Below, in pieces: positions 46,601-54,667 of a DNA stretch of 64,000 nucleotides. The translations under genes and the position numbers were made by a program. How positions within the stretch are numbered: the stretch's first letter is position 1; every line of letters starts with the position of its first letter. The notes below the pieces were generated by a model that was not told the DNA's origin, did not search any database, and was given only the letters and a program-made list of their open reading frames with translations. Source of the DNA: Lewinella sp. LCG006 (GTDB lineage Bacteria > Bacteroidota > Bacteroidia > Chitinophagales > Saprospiraceae); contig NZ_CP160680.1 of NCBI RefSeq assembly GCF_040784935.1, forward strand, positions 2,512,501-2,576,500. Direction: 5' to 3'.

Positions 46601-46953
46601 GGCAGCAACAAGGCAATGGCACCGACCAGAAACTGCAGGAGCTGATCGATGAGATGGACCGCAGCGAAGAGGACCTGGTCAACAAGCGCCTCACCAATGA
46701 AATGATGCAGCGCCAGCAAGAAATCATGTCGCGCCTACTGGAGCATGAAAAAGCGGAACGCCAACAAGACCAGGACGAACGCCGCAAGTCGGATACCGCC
46801 CGCCAGCGGGAGCGCGAGCTGCCGCCATCACTACAGGAATACCTGAAAAAACGAGAAGCAGAAATTGATATGTTTAAAACAGTTTCGCCTTCGTTGAAAC
46901 CTTATTACAAGTACCTCGTAGATGAGTACTTTAAGAATTTGCGGGCAAATTAG
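43606..46953 (+). CDS. DUF4175 family coiled-coil membrane protein
   Basis: 1115 aa; ATG at 43606 (an in-frame ATG at 43618 is possible). Two or three N-terminal membrane helices (about 28-90 and 165-185) precede a beta-rich region (200-510) and a very long Gln/Glu/Lys/Met coiled coil (about 510-800). A Gln/Met-rich segment (900-950) and a charged C-terminal helix close it. This matches the large DUF4175 proteins of Bacteroidota; function unknown. No operon partner directly; 193 bp to the RsbW-like gene. Confidence 0.85.
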   Translation: MQKGMAAKDNYQLLVEKLDEFIRKYYLNQLIRGALYSIGAILLLFLAVSLMENFFYFGKGGRKLLFFGFMGTSLIALGIWVVRPLLAYFNLGKVISHEQAAQIIGDHFSNVKDKLLNVLQLRHQADTAENKALIMASINQKTEEISPVPFRSAIDLNNNRQYLKYALPPLLLLVVLLFAAPSMIKDSTRRLIRNGQEFERPAPFRFKLLADELSVVQFGDFPLSIEIDGEQFPNEAYIEVDNYQYRLTKDAINKFSHRFSNVQKDTRFRLYASGVSSEEFTLEVMKKPNIASFEVQLNYPAYLQRRNEKLDNIGDLNVPVGTTINWVFNAQYTDDLSIAFSDDQEVKAARRFDDNLFTLEKRALRDLTYRLYISNNLLPNADSIGYSLSVIPDLYPEISVEAFQDSSFNKLMYFIGEASDDYGLTSLNFHYTVSDVEGAAQEPVSLPLAINKGKALRYDYTFDFQELGLKPGDNVVYYFEVMDNDGVNGRKSARTNLMSYAVPTEEEIAAQIDENKEQIKDNLEAALKESKEIQDRMKEMREQMLQKKEMDWQDRKELEKMLERQKELQKQIQEAEQKFEENIQKQEELSPQDERIQEKQERLQEMFEESLSEEMQELMKQIEELLQEMDKDQALEMMEEMELSDEEMEMELDRMMEMYKQLELEQEMLETIEELEKLAEEQEQLAEETESGEKSQEELQEKQEEISEKFDDIQKKMEEMEKKNEELEKPTEMGDFDEQSESIEEDMQESQEQLEKQENGGASKSQKKAGQKMKSMASMMQQQMQSQEMEQMEEDMQALRQLLENLVGLSFDQEGLIDNFERAGINTPRYVELVQGQFKLKDDFRLIQDSLHALSKRVYQIESFVTEKVTEVRTSMRKSVEELEERRVPQASEFQQRTMTSVNDLALMLSEVMNQMQQQMSGMMAGNQMCDNPGGQGQGKQGNTPSDKMSPGQQSINEGLQRMKNALEKGEGVSSKEYAQMAARQAALRNALRKKQAERQQQGNGTDQKLQELIDEMDRSEEDLVNKRLTNEMMQRQQEIMSRLLEHEKAERQQDQDERRKSDTARQRERELPPSLQEYLKKREAEIDMFKTVSPSLKPYYKYLVDEYFKNLRAN

Positions 46954-47146
46954 GGACGGATCTTTTTGTGAAAATGACAATAAGGGGGGGCAGCTATTGA
47001 CAAACTGCTCTACATCCCTTACATTTGTTGTCCGATCGCTGATACCCTAGAAGTGACCCCAAGCTCCAAATGACGTCTTAACAGTGCTGGTTTTTGTTAA
47101 ATAAGACCTTGCATTTTAGTCAATTTTTTCTTATATTAATCGATAT

Positions 47147-47560
47147 ATGACGAAGACTAGTACACAACCATACATGCTAAGATTATCTTCCGAGGCTAAA
47201 AGCATTGAAAAAGTAGAGCTATTTGTTAACAAGCTCGTAAGACGTTACCACCTCAATGATGATCAACACGGTAATATTCTCATCAGTCTTACAGAAGCCG
47301 TCAACAACGCCATCATCCATGGCAATTGTGAAGACAGCAGCAAGAAAGTCTCTATCAGTCTCCGCGAAGCAAAAGACAAGTTAGCGATCCAAGTATCAGA
47401 TGAAGGTTGTGGCTTTGATTATAAACAGGTTCCAGATCCAACTAAAGAAGAAAATATTTGCAAGTGTGGGGGACGAGGTGTCTTCCTCATGCAACATTTG
47501 TCTGATAAAATAGCTTACCGCAACGGTGGACGTACCGTAGAAATGCAATTCAAGCTTTAA
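47147..47560 (+). CDS. RsbW-like ATP-binding protein (anti-sigma kinase-type HATPase)
   Basis: 137 aa single-domain GHKL ATPase. The N box is ILISLTEAVNNAIIHGN, the G1 box QVSDEGCGFDYKQV, and the GGRGVFLMQHLSDK segment follows. These features fit RsbW/SpoIIAB-type serine kinases, which bind sigma factors or STAS-domain proteins. No sigma or STAS partner is adjacent, so the target is unknown. Confidence 0.87.
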   Translation: MTKTSTQPYMLRLSSEAKSIEKVELFVNKLVRRYHLNDDQHGNILISLTEAVNNAIIHGNCEDSSKKVSISLREAKDKLAIQVSDEGCGFDYKQVPDPTKEENICKCGGRGVFLMQHLSDKIAYRNGGRTVEMQFKL

Positions 47561-47572
47561 TTATACTCTCCT

Positions 47573-48034
47573 TTGCCAGATTCTTTTTTCCCTACGCTTC
47601 CTGCTGATGCACAGGAGCCAGAAATTTCCTTCTACGTAGAAGATGTTGAGCAGCCTATCCCTGATTTCACGATATTAACATCGTGGATAGAAAAAGTTAT
47701 TCACCACCACCAGGGAGAGCTTGGCCAATTGCAGTATATCTTTTGTAGCGACGACTATCTCCACCAACTCAACGTGGCATACCTGGATCATGATACCCTC
47801 ACGGATATTATTACCTTTCCTTATGCCGATCCTCCCGTCGTGAGCGGCGACCTTTACATCAGTACCGAACGGGTGGCAGACAATGCTGCCGAACGCAACC
47901 TGCCTTTTCTGACGGAGTTGCAGCGCGTAATTATCCACGGAGTACTGCACCTGTGTGGCTATGGCGATAAGACACCCGCAGAAGCCGATAAAATGCGTTC
48001 CTTGGAAGAAGAAGCGCTGGCGATGCTGGGTTAA
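47573..48034 (+). CDS. ybeY: Endoribonuclease YbeY (16S rRNA maturation)
   Basis: 153 aa, starting at a TTG (no in-frame ATG before the domain), 12 bp after the RsbW-like stop. The zinc-binding region HGVLHLCGYGDKTPAE has the two histidines of the usual HGxLHLxGYDH, but the third ligand position differs, a form seen in other Bacteroidota YbeY proteins. DIITFPYADPPVVSGDLYIS is the characteristic second block. Confidence 0.92.
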   Translation: MPDSFFPTLPADAQEPEISFYVEDVEQPIPDFTILTSWIEKVIHHHQGELGQLQYIFCSDDYLHQLNVAYLDHDTLTDIITFPYADPPVVSGDLYISTERVADNAAERNLPFLTELQRVIIHGVLHLCGYGDKTPAEADKMRSLEEEALAMLG

Positions 48035-48040
48035 ATTCTT

Positions 48041-48787
48041 CTACGGCTTTTGATAAATCGCTGAGTTTCCTAGTCCTAGCTTGTGAAAAAAGTGACTGAC
48101 AGATACCCGCAGTACCCCTAATCCATACTTAGCACTTCGCTGAAAGTTGATAGAGGAGGCTTCATCAAAATACTTGGTAGGGCAGGTCACTTCTGCTATA
48201 TGAAAGCCGTGGTAGATGATCTGGGAAAGCATTTCATTGTCAAAGACAAAATCATCTGAATTGGCATTGTAGTTAATTCCTTCCAGCACCTCGCGGGAGA
48301 AGGCCCGGTAGCCCGTGTGGTATTCAGAAAGCTTATAGCTGATCAGTAAGTTTTGGGTGAGCGTAAGGAAGCGATTGGCGATGTACTTATAGAGCGGCAT
48401 CCCCCCAGCGAGGGCACCTTTGCCCAGGATTCTGGATCCCAGTACTACAGGGTACAATTCATCACCAATGATGTTGACCATGGCGGGAATCAGTTTGGGC
48501 GTATACTGGTAATCGGGGTGCAGCATAATCACAATATCACCACCAAGCTCCAGGGCTTTATTGTAGAGTGATTTTTGGTTGCCGCCGTAGCCTTTGTTCT
48601 TTTCATGCACAATGACGTGTTCGATACCAATTTCTTTCGCAAGCGCGGAAGTATTGTCCTTACTGGCATCATCACAGAGGATGACCTCATCGACCAGGTC
48701 AAATGGAATTTCGCGGTAGGTTTTTTCCAACGTTAGCGCAGCATTATAAGCGGGCAGTACGGCAATGACTTTTTTCCCTTTGTACAT
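48041..48787 (-). CDS. Glycosyltransferase family 2 (dolichyl/polyprenyl-phosphate sugar synthase-like)
   Basis: 248 aa GT-A fold. VIAVLPAYNAALTLEKTYREIP, LCDDASKDNT (nucleotide-sugar binding) and HPDYQYTPKLIP (in place of DxD) are conserved. No membrane-anchor helices are obvious beyond the catalytic domain. It probably transfers a sugar from an NDP-sugar to a lipid carrier. Convergent with ybeY (6 bp apart). Confidence 0.88.
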   Translation of the reverse strand: MYKGKKVIAVLPAYNAALTLEKTYREIPFDLVDEVILCDDASKDNTSALAKEIGIEHVIVHEKNKGYGGNQKSLYNKALELGGDIVIMLHPDYQYTPKLIPAMVNIIGDELYPVVLGSRILGKGALAGGMPLYKYIANRFLTLTQNLLISYKLSEYHTGYRAFSREVLEGINYNANSDDFVFDNEMLSQIIYHGFHIAEVTCPTKYFDEASSINFQRSAKYGLGVLRVSVSHFFHKLGLGNSAIYQKP

Positions 48788-48928
48788 GGTAGGTTATTTA
48801 GCTCGGCAAATATACGAGGAAGTTGAGCTTTTTGAGTAAAAGCAGTTTTCTTTAAAAAGACCTCTGGTGCAAATTAATGGGGTAAAGTTGTAAGACAAGG
48901 AAGACAACTTGCAACTAAGTAGGTTAAG

Positions 48929-49147
48929 ATGAGAGATGATAAAAAATTTACCCACATGCTCCAAGAGTAGCAAATTGTGATCTATAAGATCTGTCGAATG
49001 TATGCTCATGACGAACACGAAGTAAAAGACTTATACCAGGAAGTAGCCTTCCAATTGTGGCGTGCTTTTCCCAGCTTTGAAGGGCGAAGTAAGACAAAAA
49101 CCTGGGTTTACAGAATTGTGCTTAATACAGTCATCTTAATGGGATAA
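48929..49147 (+). pseudogene. Remnant of an ECF sigma factor gene
   Basis: From ATG at 48929 the frame reads MRDDKKFTHMLQE, a TAG stop, then QIVIYKICRMYAHDEHEVKDL and YQEVAFQLWRAFPSFEGRSK, KTWVYRIVLNTVI, and ends at TAA (49145-49147). The second part is clearly sigma region 2 (promoter recognition helix and core-binding stretch WVYRIVLNT). Region 4 is missing. So the gene has an internal stop and lost its 3' half; the IS lies 143 bp further on and is not itself the break point. Confidence 0.75.
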
Positions 49148-49241
49148 GCTAAAGGTTGAGAAAACATCTGTTATCTTAGGGACGGACACAGACGGAAGTT
49201 TGCGTTATGAAAAACTGATTGTGCAGTAATTTGTGTTCACC

Positions 49242-49282
49242 GCTTTGAATTGGCCGTCATTATGTGATGGCCGATTCAAAGC
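49242..49282. terminator. Hairpin flanking the IS insertion site
   Basis: GCTTTGAATTGGCC (49242-49255) pairs with GGCCGATTCAAAGC (49269-49282), a 14-bp stem with one G-T wobble and a 13-nt loop. It abuts the left target-site copy of the IS. It may be an old terminator; no T-run follows. Confidence 0.6.
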
Positions 49283-49290
49283 CAATAATA
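49283..49290. repeat. IS target-site duplication, left copy
   Basis: CAATAATA directly precedes the left inverted repeat and recurs unchanged at 50621-50628. Eight-bp duplications fit the IS256 family. Confidence 0.85.
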
Positions 49291-49339
49291 GGGAGTATCC
49301 ATTGAACTGTGTCTGCGTCAAAAGTAGACACATTTAATT

Positions 49340-50590
49340 ATGTCAAAGAAAACCAAAAAAGAAGAGACTCTGTCGGATTTCGATTTTGAGTCATATCGCC
49401 AGCAAGTTATTGCGGGCCTAATTCAAGGTAAGGGATTAACAGGAGAAGACGGTCTTCTCAAGCCTTTGATTGCTAACTTTTTGGAAGGAGCTTTAGCGGC
49501 AGAACTAGAAGACCACATCCAAGGGGAAAAAGCCCAAGGTTTAACCAATAAGCGCAATGGGCAGCTATCTAAGGAAGTTCGCTCCGAGGCTGGCCCTGTT
49601 GAGATTCACTACAGCCGTGATCGTAACGGTAGTTTCGAGCCCTTGACGGTCAAGAAGCGGCAATATGAACTAGGCTTAGGTTTTGACAACCAGATTCTGG
49701 AGCTGTACTCAATGAGTAACTCAATCAGTGACATTCGGTTGCACTTAGAGCGTATGTACGGGGCTCAGATGAGCGACAGTCGTATTTCGTCTGTAATCAA
49801 CAGCACTTGGGAGCGAGTAGAAGCTTGGCGAAACAGTCCCTTACCTGCGCTGTTGGTAGTGATGTTCATTGATGCGATCTATTTGGATGTACGTCGTGAT
49901 GGACAGGTCAGCCGTATTGCCCTTTATGTTGTATACGGGATTACGGTGGAAGGAAAACGCGAGATCATTGCTTTGATTCCTGGTCAAGGAGCCGAAAGTG
50001 CTACAGAGTGGGCACGTTGTTTACAGCAGCTTAAAAATCGCGGTCTAGAGGATGTCCTCTACATATGCAGCGATGGTTTGACAGGTTTACGTGAAGTGAT
50101 CGCCGAGACTTTTCCTTTAGCTAATATCCAGCGTTGTGTGGTTCACAAAATTCGCAATACCTTTAAGTTACTGGACGAAAAGGATAGCCGTCAGGTTTTA
50201 CGTCAGCTTAAGGAAGTTTACAACGCTGTCAACGAGGCCGAAGCCCGCAGGAAATTGGAAGATTTCCAGGTTTTCTGGCAAGGCAAATACGATCTGGTTG
50301 TAGACTTGTGGCTCAAAGATTGGGATGATTTAATGAGATGTATGCAATTGAGTCCGACGCTGAAAAAGTTGATTTACACGACCAATGCCATCGAAAACCT
50401 CAACCGGGAAATTCGCCGGGTGACTAAGGCCAAAGGCGCATGGGTCAGCGAACGAGCTTTGCTTATTCAGTTGTTCTTAGCACTGGAACGTAAAAAAAAC
50501 AGCTGGAATAAATCAGTAAGAACATGGAGTGCTATTCGACGTGAATTAACGCTAGCACATGGGGATCGATTTACCAAACATATTTCCTAA
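49340..50590 (+). CDS. IS256-family transposase (mutator-type DDE)
   Basis: 416 aa, full length. The DDE triad is probably Asp178 (MFIDAIYLDVRRDG), Asp245 (YICSDGLTGLREV) and Glu352 (TTNAIENLNREIRR), the last in the family signature TNAIENLN. The CVVHKIRNT block is also conserved. It starts 23 bp inside the left inverted repeat and its stop overlaps no repeat. Confidence 0.96.
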   Translation: MSKKTKKEETLSDFDFESYRQQVIAGLIQGKGLTGEDGLLKPLIANFLEGALAAELEDHIQGEKAQGLTNKRNGQLSKEVRSEAGPVEIHYSRDRNGSFEPLTVKKRQYELGLGFDNQILELYSMSNSISDIRLHLERMYGAQMSDSRISSVINSTWERVEAWRNSPLPALLVVMFIDAIYLDVRRDGQVSRIALYVVYGITVEGKREIIALIPGQGAESATEWARCLQQLKNRGLEDVLYICSDGLTGLREVIAETFPLANIQRCVVHKIRNTFKLLDEKDSRQVLRQLKEVYNAVNEAEARRKLEDFQVFWQGKYDLVVDLWLKDWDDLMRCMQLSPTLKKLIYTTNAIENLNREIRRVTKAKGAWVSERALLIQLFLALERKKNSWNKSVRTWSAIRRELTLAHGDRFTKHIS

Positions 50591-50594
50591 AGTT

Positions 50595-50620
50595 GCAGAC
50601 ACAGTTCAATGGACACTCCC
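50595..50620. repeat. IS right terminal inverted repeat
   Basis: Reverse complement of the left terminal repeat 49291-49316 with one mismatch (TATCC versus TGTCC). It ends CACTCCC, next to the right CAATAATA copy. Confidence 0.9.
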
Positions 50621-50628
50621 CAATAATA
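50621..50628. repeat. IS target-site duplication, right copy
   Basis: CAATAATA, identical to 49283-49290. Confidence 0.85.
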
Positions 50629-50636
50629 CCATTATC

Positions 50637-52130
50637 ATGCTTCGTTACCTCTACTTTTTCCTCACAACATTTCTCCCCCTCCTCCTCTCTGCCCAGGCCG
50701 CTCATGATGCCCAATGGGTACTCGGCTCACCTCGCCTTTTACCCACTGATATTTACCACGGAGGTACCTTGATCGATTTCCGCTCAGGAACACCAGAGGT
50801 TTCTTACTTTGATCTTCCTATACACTTGGATCCCATAGGAATGATTTGTGACAATGAAGGGAACCTGGTTTTTTATACCAATGGGTGTAGCATCATCAAT
50901 GCTGCTCACCAGACGATGGAAAATGGAGATAGCCTCAACATCGGCGGCGTACATGATAGCTTTTGCTCCCATTCTTATCCCAGTTGGCAGGGGTTTCTGG
51001 CTTTGCCCAAACCGGGGACGGAGGATCGCTACGGCCTGTTTCATGTTTACATAGACCGGGAAAGCCTGCGCAATACAGAATTCCGGTATACGGAAATAGA
51101 TGCTTCGGCCAATGATGGACTGGGCCGAGTTGATGTTCTGAACTCGCTGGTTTATCAGGATACCGTTTACTCACAAATTTCTGCTGTCCGCCATGCCAAT
51201 GGCAGAGATTGGTGGATTGTTGCGGCTAAACAAAACTCCAGTCAGTATTATATTACCTATTATGGCCCCGAAGGGCCGGGAGCAACCCTTACGCAAGCTA
51301 TTGGTCCGGTATGGGAAGATATGCATGCTGCCAGCCAGGTCATTTTTTCTCCTGATGGGAGCCTGAATGTGCGCTTTGACCCCGTCTCTGCTACCCATCT
51401 GTTCGACTTTGACCGTTGTGCAGGTACCTTTTCTAATTACCGTATGCTGGATTTTATGGGAGACACCGTCTCCTACGGTGGCGCGGCCATTTCTCCCAAC
51501 AATCAATATTTGTACACCTCGGCAGGCAGGTATATGTACCAGTATGACTTAGCGGCAGAAGATGTGGCTGCCAGCCGCATAAGGATTGCCGAATACGATG
51601 GCTATCTGGTCTTGGGTTACCCGTCTTTGCCTGCGGCTTTTCACAATATGCGCCTGGCGGCAGACGGAAAAATATACGGTACAGCACGGGGTTCGTCTAA
51701 TGTACTTCATGTGATCCATAACCCCAACCAGCCAGGACTGGCCTGCAATGCGGAACAACACGGTTTGGACCTAGCAACCCTGCATGCTTTTGCGCCTCCC
51801 AATTACCCCTACTTTCAAACCTGGGATGTAGAAGGAAGCCCCTGTGATACCCTGGGCGTCAACGGGCCTCCTCCGGTGTCAGTCAATGATGCTACCGAGG
51901 AGGATACTACCGTTCGCGTTTACCCCAATCCGGCGCGTGACTATATCTATATTACCAGTTCGGATCAGCCCATAAAACAAGTCCAGCTTTGGGATTCCAG
52001 AGGCCGATTATTGAAAAGCTTTTCCGGGCCAACCGAGCGCATTGATGTAAGGGGGCTGCCCCCGGGCTTTTATTATTTGCGGGTGTTTTTGCCGGATGGG
52101 TATACAAGTCAGAAGGTGGTTGTGCAGTAG
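50637..52130 (+). CDS. Secreted protein with type IX secretion C-terminal sorting domain
   Basis: 497 aa from ATG at 50637; the longer frame runs back into the IS and is not the native start. A signal peptide (LRYLYFFLTTFLPLLLSAQA) precedes a large beta-rich region that looks propeller-like (repeated GNLVFYTNG, DGKIYGTARGSS). The last 75 residues are a T9SS type A sorting domain (VRVYPNPARDYIYI...VKGLPPGFYYLRV-like pattern, here VRGLPPGFYYLRVF). It should be exported to the surface. The IS ends only 16 bp before the start, so its original promoter is displaced by about 1.3 kb. Confidence 0.85.
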   Translation: MLRYLYFFLTTFLPLLLSAQAAHDAQWVLGSPRLLPTDIYHGGTLIDFRSGTPEVSYFDLPIHLDPIGMICDNEGNLVFYTNGCSIINAAHQTMENGDSLNIGGVHDSFCSHSYPSWQGFLALPKPGTEDRYGLFHVYIDRESLRNTEFRYTEIDASANDGLGRVDVLNSLVYQDTVYSQISAVRHANGRDWWIVAAKQNSSQYYITYYGPEGPGATLTQAIGPVWEDMHAASQVIFSPDGSLNVRFDPVSATHLFDFDRCAGTFSNYRMLDFMGDTVSYGGAAISPNNQYLYTSAGRYMYQYDLAAEDVAASRIRIAEYDGYLVLGYPSLPAAFHNMRLAADGKIYGTARGSSNVLHVIHNPNQPGLACNAEQHGLDLATLHAFAPPNYPYFQTWDVEGSPCDTLGVNGPPPVSVNDATEEDTTVRVYPNPARDYIYITSSDQPIKQVQLWDSRGRLLKSFSGPTERIDVRGLPPGFYYLRVFLPDGYTSQKVVVQ

Positions 52131-53027
52131 TTAACTATTCCTCCTCTTCGCCCACCAGGCAAAAGCAGCCGTTGTCCAAAAGGAAAACATGGCGTAGAGC
52201 AAGGCCGGCTTGCTGATTTCGTGATTAGCCAGCAGCACATCGCCGATCAAGATGGCCAATCCGGCATTTTGTATGCCCATTTCAATGCCGATGGTCATGG
52301 CATCTCTGGGGCTTACTTTTCGCCAAAGAGCATAGTAATAAGCAAGCAGCATTCCTCCGACATTAATGACCAGAAGAGGAGCTGCCAGTAATTGAATATC
52401 CGACCAGGAAATGGCAGCACTTCCATCCGCAGGAGGTGCGAAAAACTTAATCAAGTAAACCGCACCCAGTAAAGTGGTCGCAACGGTTTTTAACAACTTT
52501 TCCAGCCATTGGGCAAAACCAGAAAAGCTTCTGCGGAGCCAAAGACCTACAAAAGCAGGTAGAAGGATGATGAAAAGAATCCGGAGTAGAATTTCCAGAA
52601 AAGGTAAATGGAACTCGGTCTCGGCTGAAAAATAAAGGGGGGCAATTGCTTTAGCAAACAAGGGAAGCGTCAGCAAAGTAATAAACCCTGAAAGTACGGT
52701 CAGGAAAATAGTCAGCGCACTGGTGCCTCGCGCCCAGTAGGTAATCACATTGGTGGTGGTTCCGCTCGGACAAAAAAGCATGATCAGGATGCCAAACTGC
52801 CAAAGAGCAGGTAGGCCGCTAAGCACCAAAAAGCCCCAGGAAATGAGAGGAAGTACCAGCATTTTGATGACCAAGCCAAAAGCTAGCAATTGACGGTTGC
52901 GCAAAACGTAAACGAAATCTTCCAATTGTAGCGACAAGCCAACACTAAGCATGATCATCGCCAAGACCAGTTGGAGTAATCCATCAATGTGTAAGACCGT
53001 TGCAAGAAAAGCAAATATATCCGTCAC
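52131..53027 (-). CDS. Bile acid:sodium symporter family (SBF) transporter
   Basis: 298 aa with about 9-10 membrane helices and the SBF/BASS pattern (MLSVGLSLQLEDFVYVLRN, CPSGTTTNVITYWARGTSALTIFLT, GIEMGIQNAGLAILIGDVLL). It likely couples sodium entry to uptake of an organic anion. Its stop directly abuts the T9SS protein stop (convergent). Confidence 0.92.
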   Translation of the reverse strand: MTDIFAFLATVLHIDGLLQLVLAMIMLSVGLSLQLEDFVYVLRNRQLLAFGLVIKMLVLPLISWGFLVLSGLPALWQFGILIMLFCPSGTTTNVITYWARGTSALTIFLTVLSGFITLLTLPLFAKAIAPLYFSAETEFHLPFLEILLRILFIILLPAFVGLWLRRSFSGFAQWLEKLLKTVATTLLGAVYLIKFFAPPADGSAAISWSDIQLLAAPLLVINVGGMLLAYYYALWRKVSPRDAMTIGIEMGIQNAGLAILIGDVLLANHEISKPALLYAMFSFWTTAAFAWWAKRRNS

Positions 53028-53116
53028 GTATTTTTGTTAGAACTTCAAGTATTGCGCACAAACTTGAAGGAGCAAATAAAAGTTTATAATATTGAGTTCA
53101 TAATCCACCACTACCT

Positions 53117-54667
53117 ATGGGTGTAATCAACTGGATCAACAACTTGTTCAAGATCCACTTAAAAAAATACGAAGCGGAGCTGGCAGCGCACTACACTCAT
53201 CCTGAGCAATTGCAGCGGGATACCTTGCAACAAATTCTCCGTGAAAATGCCGGTACAGCTATCTTTAAGGAACACAGCCTCCGTGCTGATGCGTCTCCTG
53301 CTACTTATGCCGAACGGGTACCCGTGCGTACTTACGAAGAAATGCAGCCCTATATTCATCGTATACTTGGTAATGAAAACCAGGTGCTCACCCGGCAAAA
53401 AGTGAGTGCACTGGCAAAAACAGCCGCTACAACCCAAAAAACCAGCAAGTTTCTCCCCGTCACCAGAGAGCATATCCTCAGTTGTCAAAAAGGGAGTTGG
53501 TTTACCCTCACCAGTTTGCACCTGCACCGGGAAGATATGCAGATTTTTGCCCGTAAAAACATGTTAATTGGGGGAGGAGCTTATGGCAATTATCCTGGCA
53601 CCAACATGCTGGTAGCAGATATTTCGGCCCTGATGATTCAAAGCATTCCGCTGATCTTACGCACCTTCTACTTGCCGGATATCTACACCGCGACCCTGCC
53701 CAATTATGAAGAAAAGATACGCAAAATTGCTAAGATAGCAGCCAACGAACCCAGCCTCACCATGTTGGGAGGAGTACCCACCTGGAACCTGGCGCTCTAT
53801 CGGCAAGTGCTAGCGGAAAAAAACGCTAAGCATCTGCTGGAAGTCTGGCCCAACCTCCAGGCCTACGTTCATGGTGGAGTAAGCTTTGCCCCTTATCGGG
53901 AACACTATGAAGCGCTGATTCCCAGCAAGGATTTCCTCTATCACGAAATCTACAATGCTTCTGAGGGTTATTTTGCCGTCCAGGACCAGCTCGACAAAGA
54001 CGATATGATTTTGATCCTGAACAATGGGATCTACTATGAATTTATTCCATTTGATGAACTGCAAAATGACGACCGCAGGGCTATCCCTCTCGAACAAGTG
54101 CAGCCAGGTACTTTGTACGCAATGGTCATTACCAATAGCAGTGGTTTGTATCGCTATCTGCTGGGAGATGTGGTACGGTTTACCAGCGTCCATCCTTATC
54201 GGATAAAGATCGCAGGCCGCACCCAGGAGTATATCAATGCTTTTGGCGAAGATCTCTTGCTCAGTAATGTTCAGCAGGCACTGCTGACGACGTGCGCGGA
54301 ATTTGAGGTCAAAATCAAAGACTATACGATTGCTCCTTACTATATGAAAGTCAACCAAAAGGGGAGGCACCAGTGGTTCATTGAGTTTGCTGGAGAAGTG
54401 CCACCACTCGCTACGTTTACCGAAGCACTGGACGAAGCAATGAAAGCTTGTAACTCCAACTACGCTCAAAAAAGAACCAATGATTTTGCGATTACCAAGC
54501 TTGAAATAATTCCTTTACCTATCGGTTTTTTTCAATACTGGCTCCGTGATCGCGGCAAAGTAGGTGGGCAGGCAAAAGTACCTAAACTCGCTAATCACCG
54601 ACAATTTGCGGAGGATATCCTGGAAAGGCTCAAAAAACAAACGCAAACGCAAAAAACTGAGCAATAA
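53117..54667 (+). CDS. GH3 auxin-responsive-promoter family protein (acyl-acid amido synthetase-like)
   Basis: 516 aa. Matches the GH3 (acyl-adenylating) family: YAERVPVRTYEEMQPYIHRI at the N-terminus, the adenylate-forming blocks LAKTAATTQKTSKFLPVT and YNASEGYFAVQ, and TNSSGLYRYLLGDVVRFT. In plants GH3 conjugates hormones to amino acids; the bacterial substrate is unknown. The 3' end overlaps the convergent PAP2-like gene by 38 bp. Confidence 0.93.
   Translation: MGVINWINNLFKIHLKKYEAELAAHYTHPEQLQRDTLQQILRENAGTAIFKEHSLRADASPATYAERVPVRTYEEMQPYIHRILGNENQVLTRQKVSALAKTAATTQKTSKFLPVTREHILSCQKGSWFTLTSLHLHREDMQIFARKNMLIGGGAYGNYPGTNMLVADISALMIQSIPLILRTFYLPDIYTATLPNYEEKIRKIAKIAANEPSLTMLGGVPTWNLALYRQVLAEKNAKHLLEVWPNLQAYVHGGVSFAPYREHYEALIPSKDFLYHEIYNASEGYFAVQDQLDKDDMILILNNGIYYEFIPFDELQNDDRRAIPLEQVQPGTLYAMVITNSSGLYRYLLGDVVRFTSVHPYRIKIAGRTQEYINAFGEDLLLSNVQQALLTTCAEFEVKIKDYTIAPYYMKVNQKGRHQWFIEFAGEVPPLATFTEALDEAMKACNSNYAQKRTNDFAITKLEIIPLPIGFFQYWLRDRGKVGGQAKVPKLANHRQFAEDILERLKKQTQTQKTEQ

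Larger units (their letters stand above)
49291..50620 (+). mobile_element. IS256-family insertion sequence
   Basis: A complete 1,330-bp element. Its 26-bp terminal inverted repeats, 49291-49316 (starting GGGAGTATCCATTG) and 50595-50620, match except for one base, and identical 8-bp direct repeats flank it. It contains one intact transposase gene. Intact ends, ORF and duplications indicate a fairly recent insertion. Confidence 0.95.

Noticed and set aside
45161-46787. Long antisense frames opposite the DUF4175 coiled coil (up to 175 codons)
   Set aside because: They mirror Glu/Gln/Lys/Met-rich codons (giving Leu/Ser/Phe-rich protein) and are shadows of the coiled coil.
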